Assembly: GCF_029433115.1 (NCBI RefSeq)
Contig: NZ_JARNTV010000023.1
Location: 1 to 59,873, forward strand
Source of the DNA: Sphingomonas sp. AOB5
Lineage (GTDB): Bacteria > Pseudomonadota > Alphaproteobacteria > Sphingomonadales > Sphingomonadaceae
Length of the DNA stretch: 59,873 bases
Direction: 5' to 3'
Shown here: positions 19,494-26,529 of the stretch, piece by piece
Layout of the letters: each line of letters opens with the position of its first letter
How positions within the stretch are numbered: the stretch's first letter is position 1
Position numbers and translations under genes: made by a program
Notes under the pieces: generated by a model
What the model saw: the letters and a program-made list of their open reading frames with translations, nothing else
What the model was told of the DNA's origin: nothing
Database searches by the model: none

Positions 19494-20034
19494 AACCAAA
19501 CCCCAAGCTCGGACACGACTTCCCCGTCTCCGGACGCACGGCTTCCGCCGCCAATCCGGTCTCACAAGCTTCAACGGTGAAGTTGGTCGTGCCCCGACCC
19601 TTAACCACTCTTGGTTACCAAGAAGTAGCCGGGGACGCAACGGGTGAGACGGGGATAAAGCGGGATTTTAGCCCACTCAGCCCCATTTTGCTTGGATGTT
19701 TGAAGTTATTTCACGGTACGTTCTTGGTGCGTTTCCATCCTTGTCTGGTCGGGCACAGTAGTTTTCCGGGTCTCGTCCTGCCGGTGGGGCAAAATTCCCA
19801 CCCTGCCCCGGATTCCACGTCCAAAGCGACGGATTCCAGAGGCTTAGCGGGGATATATCTAATGCATCACGATTCCTGCAGCCATAGCCCGAAACTCGGA
19901 AAACCGCAGAAATGCTGCGAGTCGCCGCGTAAATGGACTTGGTTAACGCGATTCGGGCCTTCCCGTCGCGTCCCGTGCCATCCCCGCCGGATCCCCGGCT
20001 TCGCCCGGATTTTCCCCGAAACGGGGCCGGGACG
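19494..20034 (-). promoter_or_regulatory. 541-nt dcw upstream region
   Basis: No convincing gene is seen between mraZ and the next coding region. It holds, on the minus strand, two TGGG boxes (19671-19685), a perfect inverted repeat CTTGG-TTA-CCAAG (19610-19622) and a GGTGGG/CCCACC hairpin (19783-19802). Four GANTC sites are present (19811, 19832, 19871, 19950). It very probably contains the main dcw promoter, but I cannot place -35 and -10 boxes with confidence. Conserved RNase P RNA motifs were looked for and not found. Confidence 0.5.
19671..19685 (-). promoter_or_regulatory. Putative MraZ operator (two phased TGGG boxes)
   Basis: The minus strand reads TGGGG-CTGAG-TGGGC, two TGGGN boxes exactly 10 bp apart. 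MraZ of E. coli and others binds TGGGN repeats separated by 5 nt upstream of mraZ. Only two boxes are seen, whereas three or four are usual. The site lies about 180 bp upstream of the chosen mraZ start. Confidence 0.5.
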
Positions 20035-20370
20035 CTATTTGGACTGGGTCTGGATCCTGGCGCGCTCAGCCTCGAGGCGGCGGGCGATCTCGGCGGCGTT
20101 GACCGCTTCGGTGGAAGCGGTGCTGGGCGCCACGCCCAGTTCGGCGAGCGGTTCGTCCTTGCCGGTTCCGACGGTCACATTGCCTTCGGCCATATTGGCG
20201 ACGACGGTGGCATTGGAGGCGCCAACTGCGGTGACCGCGCCGTCACGGCTGGCGGACGTGAAAATCGCGCTGGCAAGCCCGATCAACACGAGCACCATGG
20301 CAAGACCCGTCAGCCCAACGCGAACGCGTTGCATCGCCTGGGCGGAGTCCTGATGCGATCCCGACTTCAT
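20035..20370 (-). CDS. Small membrane-anchored protein of unknown function
   Basis: ATG 20370 gives a 111-residue protein; an earlier start at 20472 would run into cysK. There is a hydrophobic segment at about 17-37 (RVGLTGLAMVLVLIGLASAI), then a polar Ala/Val/Thr-rich stretch and a short charged helix at the end (EIARRLEAERARIQ). The likely topology is a short cytoplasmic N-terminus with the C-terminus outside. It lies between cysK and mraZ on the same strand. I do not recognise a family. Confidence 0.7.
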   Translation of the reverse strand: MKSGSHQDSAQAMQRVRVGLTGLAMVLVLIGLASAIFTSASRDGAVTAVGASNATVVANMAEGNVTVGTGKDEPLAELGVAPSTASTEAVNAAEIARRLEAERARIQTQSK

Positions 20371-20420
20371 AGCTGTGATATAAATGTAACGCCTTAACGA
20401 CCTCTTGTCGAGAGAATCGC

Positions 20421-21413
20421 TCAGTTCGTCGCGAGCCATTCCGGGACGGGCAATCCCTTGGCGGTTAGCCACTCGCGATTATACAGCGTTGAAAGGTAAC
20501 GGAATCCGCTATCGCACAAGATCGTGGCGATACGTTTTCCCGGGCCAAGCTCGCGCGCAAGTCGTATCGCTCCCGCAACGTTGATGCCCGAAGACAGGCC
20601 GAGGCACAGCCCTTCCTCGGCCAGCAGACGGCGGACCCATTCCATCCCTTCCTCGTCGGAAATGCGGAACTGGGTATCGATCGGCGCGCCTTCCAGATTG
20701 GCGGTGATTCGCCCCTGCCCGATCCCCTCGGCAACCGAAGTGCCTTCGGCCTTCAGCTCGCCATGTGCATAGTAATTGTAGAGCGCGGCGCCGTGCGGAT
20801 CGCTGAGCGCGATGCAGATTTTCTCGTCGAACGCCTTCAGGCCCAGCCCGACGCCCGCGATGGTGCCACCCGTGCCCGCCGCGCAGGTGAAGCCGTCGAC
20901 CTTGCCGCCCATCTGCTCCCAGATCTCGCCCGCGGTGCCGATGATATGCGCCTTGCGGTTGGCGATATTGTCGAACTGGTTGGCCCAGATCGCGTTCGGC
21001 GTTTCCTCGGCGATGCGGCGGCTGGTGTGCACGAAATGGCCGGGGTTCGAATAAGGCGCGGCGGGAACGAGGACCAGCTCGGCACCCAGCGCGCGCAGCG
21101 TGTCCATCTTCTCGCGGCTCTGCGTCTCGGGCATGACGATGATCGTCTTGTAGCCCTTGGCATTGGCGACCAGCGCCAGGCCGATGCCGGTATTACCGGC
21201 CGTCCCCTCGACGATAGTGCCGCCGGGCTGGATCAGCCCGCGCTCCTCGGCATCCTGCACGATGTAGAGCGCCGCGCGATCCTTCACCGAGGCGCCGGGA
21301 TTGGCGAACTCGCACTTGCCGAAAATCTCGCATCCGGTCGCGTCGCTCGGTCCGGCCAGGCGGACGAGGGGCGTGTTTCCGATGAGCGAGAGCGTATCCT
21401 GAATGACGTGCAT
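20421..21413 (-). CDS. cysK: Cysteine synthase A (O-acetylserine sulfhydrylase)
   Basis: PLP enzyme forming cysteine from O-acetylserine and sulfide. ATG 21413 gives 330 residues; the in-frame ATG at 21449 adds a non-conserved tail. The PLP lysine lies in NPGASVKDRAALY near residue 42. The substrate loop reads EGTAGNTGIGLA, slightly different from the canonical EPTSGNTGIGLA. The phosphate-binding glycine loop is AAGTGGTIAGV near residue 180. The variant loop leaves room for a related beta-substitution activity, but cysteine synthase is the best call. It is transcribed alone, upstream of the 111-aa gene. Confidence 0.9.
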   Translation of the reverse strand: MHVIQDTLSLIGNTPLVRLAGPSDATGCEIFGKCEFANPGASVKDRAALYIVQDAEERGLIQPGGTIVEGTAGNTGIGLALVANAKGYKTIIVMPETQSREKMDTLRALGAELVLVPAAPYSNPGHFVHTSRRIAEETPNAIWANQFDNIANRKAHIIGTAGEIWEQMGGKVDGFTCAAGTGGTIAGVGLGLKAFDEKICIALSDPHGAALYNYYAHGELKAEGTSVAEGIGQGRITANLEGAPIDTQFRISDEEGMEWVRRLLAEEGLCLGLSSGINVAGAIRLARELGPGKRIATILCDSGFRYLSTLYNREWLTAKGLPVPEWLATN

Positions 21414-21587
21414 GGCGGCTAGATAGGAGCGGACCCGCCGCAAGAGCAAGCAAGCGCTGATAGCGCGCCGCCAAGTCTTTATGCGGCGCTTATACAGATG
21501 GACGGATTTCCCTCTCGAACCTTAACGGCGGCCGCACCTATCTCACCGGGACCCGGTGCTCCGGCGCCATCATACGAGACCCCGACG

Positions 21588-22058
21588 ATGATCCATCGAT
21601 CCGCCAGCATCACCCACTTCTGGAAGTCCGCGCGCCGCGCGGGCACCGCCGAGGCGCCCCGCCATGGCCCGAGCGATGCCCGTATCGCTTCCGCGCTGCG
21701 CCAGTTGCGCGACGAAGGCCATCGCGCGGTGCGCATCCTCGATCTCGATTGCGGCAATGGCGAGCGGCTGATGCGCGCGGCAGCGCTGGCGCGGGAACTT
21801 GGCTTCGTCGCGATCGAGGGCCGCGGCGCGAGCCTGTCGGTGCGCTGCATCCGCCACGCCCGGCGTGAAGCCGCCAGCCAGGCGCACCCCAGCACAGGGC
21901 TGCAATTCGAAATCGCCGATCCGATGGCGCTGCTCGCGTCCGAGCATGACGGCGCCGCCGATCTGGTATTGCTTTCCGATGCTATGCCCTATCCCGCCAG
22001 TCCGCTGGGCGTGGCGCTGGCGCGGGTCTGTATCGGCCCGCTGCTGGGTGCCGAATGA
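21588..22058 (+). CDS. SAM-dependent methyltransferase-like protein
   Basis: ATG 21588 (MIHRSASITHFWKSARRAGT) gives 156 residues. A longer frame from 21498 adds Pro/Ala-rich sequence unlikely to be coding. The motif ILDLDCGNGERLMRAAALA near residue 50 is a class I methyltransferase motif I, and ADLVLLSDAMPYPASPLG resembles motif IV. The usual C-terminal substrate part is absent, so it is a minimal or degenerate member. It overlaps the next gene by ATGA. The substrate is unknown. Confidence 0.65.
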   Translation: MIHRSASITHFWKSARRAGTAEAPRHGPSDARIASALRQLRDEGHRAVRILDLDCGNGERLMRAAALARELGFVAIEGRGASLSVRCIRHARREAASQAHPSTGLQFEIADPMALLASEHDGAADLVLLSDAMPYPASPLGVALARVCIGPLLGAE

Positions 22059-22336
22059 TGCGACGGAAATTGCGGCGAACCGAGCAACCGGATCGCGTGC
22101 CGATCATTTCAGCGGCGCCAGCAACGGCACAACGTCCAGCACGAGCACGAACCATGTACCGCGAAAGCGATCCGGACCCCTGCCCGTTCACCCGCGCGAT
22201 CCCGTTGCCCGGCGGCAGGCCCGAGCCGGGATCGATGGAGCATTTCTGGGCGCTGGTAGACGAAGTGCCGGCCGACGACGTGCTGAACGCAATCAGCGCG
22301 CGACGCCGGCGCGATCGAGATGCGGGCAGCACTTAA
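22055..22336 (+). CDS. 93-aa hypothetical protein coupled to the methyltransferase
   Basis: ATG 22055 overlaps the preceding stop as ATGA, which is the main support. The protein is basic at its start (MMRRKLRRTEQPDR) and has a Pro/Gly-rich middle (PCPFTRAIPLPGGRPEPGSM). A short segment (EHFWALVDEVPADDVLNAIS) looks structured and similar in style to the FW motif of its partner. No family was recognised. The same codon bias as neighbours supports a real gene. Confidence 0.5.
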   Translation: MMRRKLRRTEQPDRVPIISAAPATAQRPARARTMYRESDPDPCPFTRAIPLPGGRPEPGSMEHFWALVDEVPADDVLNAISARRRRDRDAGST

Positions 22337-22371
22337 AACTACCGTTTCCCGAACGACGGAACGCCGCGCGT

Positions 22372-23349
22372 TTAGCCGGATTGTTTCGTGGACAAATGCC
22401 GAGATCTAAATTCGGCCACATCACCTACCAAATCTGTTTTGTGAATCATTCTGTGGCAGTTAGCGCACAGCACGGTAAAATCCCGCTCAGGGCTAAGTGA
22501 CAACTCTTGCCCCCTCAAATTGGACAGCGGCACTAGATGATGTGCTTCAATGAATTGATGCCCAAGAGCACCATATACTTTCTCGAAATCAAATCCACAC
22601 GCCTTGCACGCGTAGCCGTGATGCCGCTTTGCCCGATGCGCCAGACCTCTATTGCGCTCAATTCGCTTATGCTCTCGTAACCTACGAGCATCTTCGACGC
22701 CAAGTTTGACCTCGTCTTCCTCCGGGTCAGCATGGGTGTATAATCGCTCGTCTCGCGCAACAAGCTCACCATAGACGCCCATCATATGACGAAGGTCAGC
22801 ACTCAGCTGGTCATCCGAGGGAATATTCGTGGCGGGATAAAATATCGAACAGATCGCACCCGCATCATAATATGATCCAAGTGTAAACTTGTCATACGAT
22901 GCAAGATTAATTTCACCCAGAATCAGACCGGCGGTGGAGGGCTCTATCCGACTTTGAAAATCTCTCGCTCTGGTAGCGAGCGCACGATGGGCTCCAGAAC
23001 CATATTGCTGCCGGACAGAAGTCACGCCCTGATTAAGAGAAAGATAAATTCCCGAAAGATCAGATTTAAATAAATAAACAAGATAATATCCTGATTGCGC
23101 GGTACTGGTGATTAAGGAATCGAATATTGCGGCCCACGCCACCTCAGCCCAGCGCCCATTCCCAGGGCTTCCTTTGATTTGAAATCGCTCATCATCTGGA
23201 ACGACGCCCCTAATTTTCTCGGGAATATCATCTCGAATGAGAGAAGCCAGAGGATGACCGCCAAACTCTTGAAGTCGAGCCTGATCGTATCCGCGAAGAA
23301 CCGCACGAAAAAGCGACGCCAGCCCGTTACCACGCTCTTCTAGCGCCAT
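22372..23349 (-). CDS. MrcB-domain HNH endonuclease (type IV restriction-like)
   Basis: A 325-residue protein from ATG 23349. Residues about 20-175 match the MrcB-like N-terminal domain (DUF3578): FQIKGSPGNGRWAEVAWAAI, TAQSGYYLVYLFKSDLSGIY and LSLNQG. This domain precedes nuclease domains in modification-dependent restriction proteins. Residues 245-310 form an HNH nuclease with a zinc site: C248, C251, the catalytic pair H270-H271, and C295, C298 with H299. The likely role is cleavage of modified foreign DNA; that is inference from domain pairing. There is no methylase or McrBC partner nearby. The gene is clearly AT-richer than both flanks and has different codon use, so it was probably acquired by transfer. 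Confidence 0.85.
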   Translation of the reverse strand: MALEERGNGLASLFRAVLRGYDQARLQEFGGHPLASLIRDDIPEKIRGVVPDDERFQIKGSPGNGRWAEVAWAAIFDSLITSTAQSGYYLVYLFKSDLSGIYLSLNQGVTSVRQQYGSGAHRALATRARDFQSRIEPSTAGLILGEINLASYDKFTLGSYYDAGAICSIFYPATNIPSDDQLSADLRHMMGVYGELVARDERLYTHADPEEDEVKLGVEDARRLREHKRIERNRGLAHRAKRHHGYACKACGFDFEKVYGALGHQFIEAHHLVPLSNLRGQELSLSPERDFTVLCANCHRMIHKTDLVGDVAEFRSRHLSTKQSG

Positions 23350-23353
23350 TGCG

Positions 23354-23680
23354 TTATCGCACTCCCGCCCGATCGAGATGCGGGCCGAGACGGCCGCTGA
23401 GCCACAGGAAGAACATGCGGTAATCGCTGGCGAGCGACCAGAGCGGATAGGTGAAGGTCGCCGGGCGGTTCTTCTCCACCCCGAAATGCGCCGCCCAGGC
23501 GAAGCCATATCCGGCGATCGGCAGCATCGCCCACCACCAGCCGCCCCAGGCGATCGCCACCGCGGCGAAGACGAAGGTCAGTGCGGTGCCGGCATAATGG
23601 ATGGTGCGCGTCGCAGGCTTGCCATGCTCGCGCAGGTAATGCGGCCAGAAGTCGGCATATCGCGTGATGGTGCGCGCCAT
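23354..23680 (-). CDS. Mpo1-like (DUF962) membrane protein
   Basis: A 108-residue protein with the YGL010w/Mpo1-type signature: FWPHYLREHGKPATRTIHYA at the start, two membrane segments (about 30-60, rich in Trp and Ala), then AAHFGVEKNRPATFTYPLWS and LASDYRMFFLWLSG. Yeast Mpo1 is an Fe-dependent dioxygenase in alpha-oxidation of 2-hydroxy fatty acids from sphingolipid bases, and two conserved His (HYA, AHF) are seen here. A link to sphingolipid breakdown is attractive in a sphingomonad but is inference. It lies 4 bp upstream of the HNH gene and starts close to the divergent glycosylase. Confidence 0.85.
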   Translation of the reverse strand: MARTITRYADFWPHYLREHGKPATRTIHYAGTALTFVFAAVAIAWGGWWWAMLPIAGYGFAWAAHFGVEKNRPATFTYPLWSLASDYRMFFLWLSGRLGPHLDRAGVR

Positions 23681-23702
23681 GACGTCAGGCTATCGCAATG
23701 CG

Positions 23703-24200
23703 ATGAGTGCGCGCAAGCATGCCTTTCCGCCGGTGGTGGACGAACACACCCGCGTGCTGGTGCTGGGCAGCCTGCCCGGCGAGCGGTCGCTGGCCGAACA
23801 GCGTTACTATGCCCATCCGCAGAACCAGTTCTGGCGGCTGATCTCCGCCGCAGCCGGGCGGGATATCGCCGCGCTGGATTATGACGCGCGCCTCGCCGCG
23901 CTGATCGAGGCGCGGATCGGGTTGTGGGATGTGGTGGCCAGCGCCGAGCGCAAGGGCAGCACCGACGCTGCGATCCGCGAGCCGGAGGTGCGCGATATCG
24001 CGGCGCTGGCCGCCTCGCTTCCCGAGCTTCGCGCCATCGCCTTCAATGGCGGCACCGCACTGAAACATGGCCTGCGCCAATTGGGGCAGAATGCGAGTCG
24101 GTTTGCCACAATTGCCCTGTCCTCGAGCAGCGCACTGCATACTGTTCCGATGGCGGAAAAGCTGCCTCAATGGCAGAGGATATCGGATTATCTTACTTGA
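23703..24200 (+). CDS. DNA-deoxyinosine glycosylase (hypoxanthine-DNA glycosylase)
   Basis: A 165-residue member of the uracil-DNA glycosylase superfamily, family 6 (HDG), which removes hypoxanthine left by adenine deamination. ATG 23703 is chosen because it begins just before the conserved core; the frame is open to 23664. Signatures are VLVLGSLPGERSL at 18-30, YYAHPQNQFWRLI at 35-47, GLWDVVASAERKGSTD near 80 and the DNA-intercalating loop LSSSSALHT near 145. It is divergent from the Mpo1-like gene with a very short shared start region. Confidence 0.88.
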   Translation: MSARKHAFPPVVDEHTRVLVLGSLPGERSLAEQRYYAHPQNQFWRLISAAAGRDIAALDYDARLAALIEARIGLWDVVASAERKGSTDAAIREPEVRDIAALAASLPELRAIAFNGGTALKHGLRQLGQNASRFATIALSSSSALHTVPMAEKLPQWQRISDYLT

Positions 24201-24302
24201 ATTAAACGATAATATAATACCCCATCGCGCCAGTAGAATATCCCTTGCACCCTCCGCCGCAATCGTGCCACAAATAAGGCATAATTAAGGCAGGAGGGAT
24301 GA

Positions 24303-25889
24303 ATGCGTGTTCGTTTCCTTGGTACCGCGGCGGTTGCCGCGCTCGTGCTTTCCGCGTGCAATGGGGGTTCGGGCAGCTATCCGGCAGGCTCCGGCTACCC
24401 CGCCGACCAGTCGGCCAGCACCGGCTTCACCCAAACCGAAATCGCCGCGATGCCGCCGCAGATGCGCGAGCGGTACAAGGCCAACGAGATCTCGCCCGTC
24501 CGCCGCACCGCCGATGCGCCGGTCTCGACCTTCGCGGTCGATGTCGACACCGCATCCTATTCCAATGTCCGCCGCTTCATCACGCAGGGCCAGACCCCGC
24601 CGCGCGACGCGGTGCGCAGCGAGGAACTGATCAACTATTTCCGCTACGATTATCCGCTGCCGACCGATCGCACCGCGCCGTTCAGCGTCACCACCGATGT
24701 CGCGCGGACGCCGTGGAACCCGGACACGCGCCTGCTGCGCATCGGCCTGCGCGGATATGATCTGAACTATGCCCAGCGCCCGGCGGCGAACCTCGTTTTC
24801 CTGGTCGATGTATCGGGATCGATGAACGAGGCGGACAAGCTGCCGCTGGTGAAGCAGGCGCTGACCACGCTGGCCGACAATCTGCGGCCACAAGATTGCG
24901 TGTCGATCGTGGTCTATGCAGGGGCAGCGGGCGTGGTGCTGGACGCGAGCAGTGACTCCGACGAGATCCGCGACGCGCTGGACAAGCTTGAGGCGGGCGG
25001 ATCGACCGCGGGCGGGGAAGGCATCGAGCTGGCCTATGCCACCGCGCGCGCCAATATGCGGGCGGGCGGGATCAACCGCGTGATCCTGGCCACCGATGGC
25101 GACTTCAATGTCGGCATCACCGACCGGAAGCAGCTCGAGGAACTGATCGAGAAGAACCGCGACAGCGGCATCACCCTCACCACGCTCGGTTTTGGCCAAG
25201 GCAATCTCAACGACGCGATGATGGAGGGGATCGCCGACAAGGGGAACGGCAACTACGCCTATATCGACAGCGCGGCGGAGGCGCGGAAGGTACTGGACGA
25301 AGAACTGTCCTCCACCCTGTTCACCATCGCCAAGGACGTGAAGGTGCAGGTGGAGTTCAATCCCGCATTGGTCAGCGAATACCGGCTGATCGGGTACGAG
25401 AACCGCGCGCTGAAGGAAGAGGATTTCGCCAACGACCGGGTGGACGCGGGCGATATCGGCGCCGGGCATCAGGTGACCGCGATCTATGAGATCGTACCCG
25501 CGGGCAGCAAGGGCTGGCTGGGCGAGCGGCGCTATGCGGCGAACCAGCGGACCGCGGCGCCGGTGGGCAGCGGGAACGAGTTCGCTTTCGTGAAGCTGCG
25601 CTACAAGCTGCCCGAGGGCGACACGTCGCGACTGATCCAGCGGCCCGTTTCCGCCGCACTGCTCGCGCAGGCAGGCTATCCGAGCGGCGACATGGCCTTT
25701 GCGGTGTCGGTCGCGGGCTTTGCCCAGATGCTGCGCGGCGATCCGCTGCTCGGCCGCTGGAACTGGCAGGACCTGCGCGATCTCGCGGGCCGTCCACAGG
25801 GCCAATACCGGCAGGAGTTCCTGACGCTGATCGACCGGGCCGAAGCCAATGCGCTGCGCACTGCGCCGGAGGGAGCCGGGCGCGAGTGA
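24303..25889 (+). CDS. VWA-domain lipoprotein (YfbK-like)
   Basis: A 528-residue lipoprotein with signal peptide and lipobox LSAC (Cys19). After a Gly/Ser-rich linker comes the YfbK-type N-terminal region (TFAVDVDTASYSNVRRFI at 77-94, SEELINYFRYDYP). The von Willebrand A domain from about 162 has an intact MIDAS (D169-V-S171-G-S173) and LATDGDFNVG. The C-terminal third is the DUF3520-like region (KDVKVQVEFNPALVSEYRLI) seen in this family. It likely sits at the envelope in metal-dependent protein contacts, with no defined substrate. It is followed by a GC-rich imperfect hairpin at about 25895-25929. Confidence 0.9.
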   Translation: MRVRFLGTAAVAALVLSACNGGSGSYPAGSGYPADQSASTGFTQTEIAAMPPQMRERYKANEISPVRRTADAPVSTFAVDVDTASYSNVRRFITQGQTPPRDAVRSEELINYFRYDYPLPTDRTAPFSVTTDVARTPWNPDTRLLRIGLRGYDLNYAQRPAANLVFLVDVSGSMNEADKLPLVKQALTTLADNLRPQDCVSIVVYAGAAGVVLDASSDSDEIRDALDKLEAGGSTAGGEGIELAYATARANMRAGGINRVILATDGDFNVGITDRKQLEELIEKNRDSGITLTTLGFGQGNLNDAMMEGIADKGNGNYAYIDSAAEARKVLDEELSSTLFTIAKDVKVQVEFNPALVSEYRLIGYENRALKEEDFANDRVDAGDIGAGHQVTAIYEIVPAGSKGWLGERRYAANQRTAAPVGSGNEFAFVKLRYKLPEGDTSRLIQRPVSAALLAQAGYPSGDMAFAVSVAGFAQMLRGDPLLGRWNWQDLRDLAGRPQGQYRQEFLTLIDRAEANALRTAPEGAGRE

Positions 25890-26006
25890 CGCGCGTACCG
25901 CCGGCGGCGATCTAGGGCGCCGCCGGTACGCCGCGGTCCGGCCTGCCCCCTTTGGGCCGGGCCGCGGCGATCCTGTTATCAGCGTGCGCATCTGCCACCC
26001 TTCCGT

Positions 26007-26109
26007 CTTCCCCAGCGAAGGCTGGGGCCCAGGCTGGCCAACGCAGATGGAGAGGATGGCGCCTACCAACCGGTGCCTTGCAACTGGGCCCCAGCCTTCG
26101 CTGGGGAAG
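26007..26109. repeat. REP-like inverted repeat pair
   Basis: The 26-nt arms 26007-26032 and 26084-26109 are exact reverse complements separated by 51 nt. Each arm also holds its own palindrome, CCCCAGC-GAAG-GCTGGGG, able to fold as a hairpin. This two-level arrangement is typical of REP/BIME elements moved by RAYT transposases. It lies between the VWA gene and a membrane protein gene, and the second arm ends 30 nt before that gene's ATG. No transposase is in the window. Confidence 0.75.
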
Positions 26110-26139
26110 GTTCAAAATCAAACGGGAAGGCAGCGATCG

Positions 26140-26529
26140 ATGCGAATTCAAGCGATGATCTGGGGCGTGGCCTTTGCCGTCGCCGGCGCTGTGGTGGCGC
26201 TGTTCCTCTACGTGCCCGAAATGATGATGTCTCTGCTTCTGGGAGGGTCGGCAATCACCGCCGCGGTGCTCCGGCTGCTGCTCGCACGCTTCGCCCCGCA
26301 CTGGGAAAGCGCAAGCATGGTGGGGACCGCCGCGATCGCGTTCCCCACCGCGCTGTGGCTGCTCGCCTTCGCCGCCGACGTTACCGCCATCATCCAGAAC
26401 CAGCTTTACCCGTCGCCGGGCTTCATGATCGGCTTCTCGATCATGCTGTTCATACCCTGCGCGATGAGCTTCTTCGCCGGATTCTTCGTGGCGTGGCTGA
26501 CGGGATGGCTGGCGCGCCTGCCCGGCTGA
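26140..26529 (+). CDS. 129-aa integral membrane protein
   Basis: ATG 26140 follows GGGAAGG at a suitable distance. The 129-residue protein has four hydrophobic segments (about 5-25, 27-50, 60-83, 93-125) joined by short loops, and few charged residues. The C-terminal membrane segment ends FFVAWLTGWLARLPG. No catalytic motif or known family was recognised. Upstream frame extensions to 25849 cross the repeat pair and are not credible. It converges on the amidohydrolase, with adjacent stop codons. Confidence 0.75.
   Translation: MRIQAMIWGVAFAVAGAVVALFLYVPEMMMSLLLGGSAITAAVLRLLLARFAPHWESASMVGTAAIAFPTALWLLAFAADVTAIIQNQLYPSPGFMIGFSIMLFIPCAMSFFAGFFVAWLTGWLARLPG

Noticed and set aside
19811..19954. 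GANTC cluster upstream of mraZ as a cell-cycle control region
   Set aside because: Four sites in about 540 nt is only modestly above the expected two, so it was mentioned but not raised as a finding.
19494..20034. RNase P RNA gene in the region upstream of mraZ
   Set aside because: Conserved P4 and 5' motifs such as GAGGAAAGTCC were not found on either strand, and the length of structured sequence is insufficient.
24285..26069. 594-aa open frame opposite the VWA lipoprotein gene
   Set aside because: It is the antisense shadow of a high-GC gene; the sequence is His/Arg/Gly-rich with no domain, and the plus-strand frame has clear VWA motifs.
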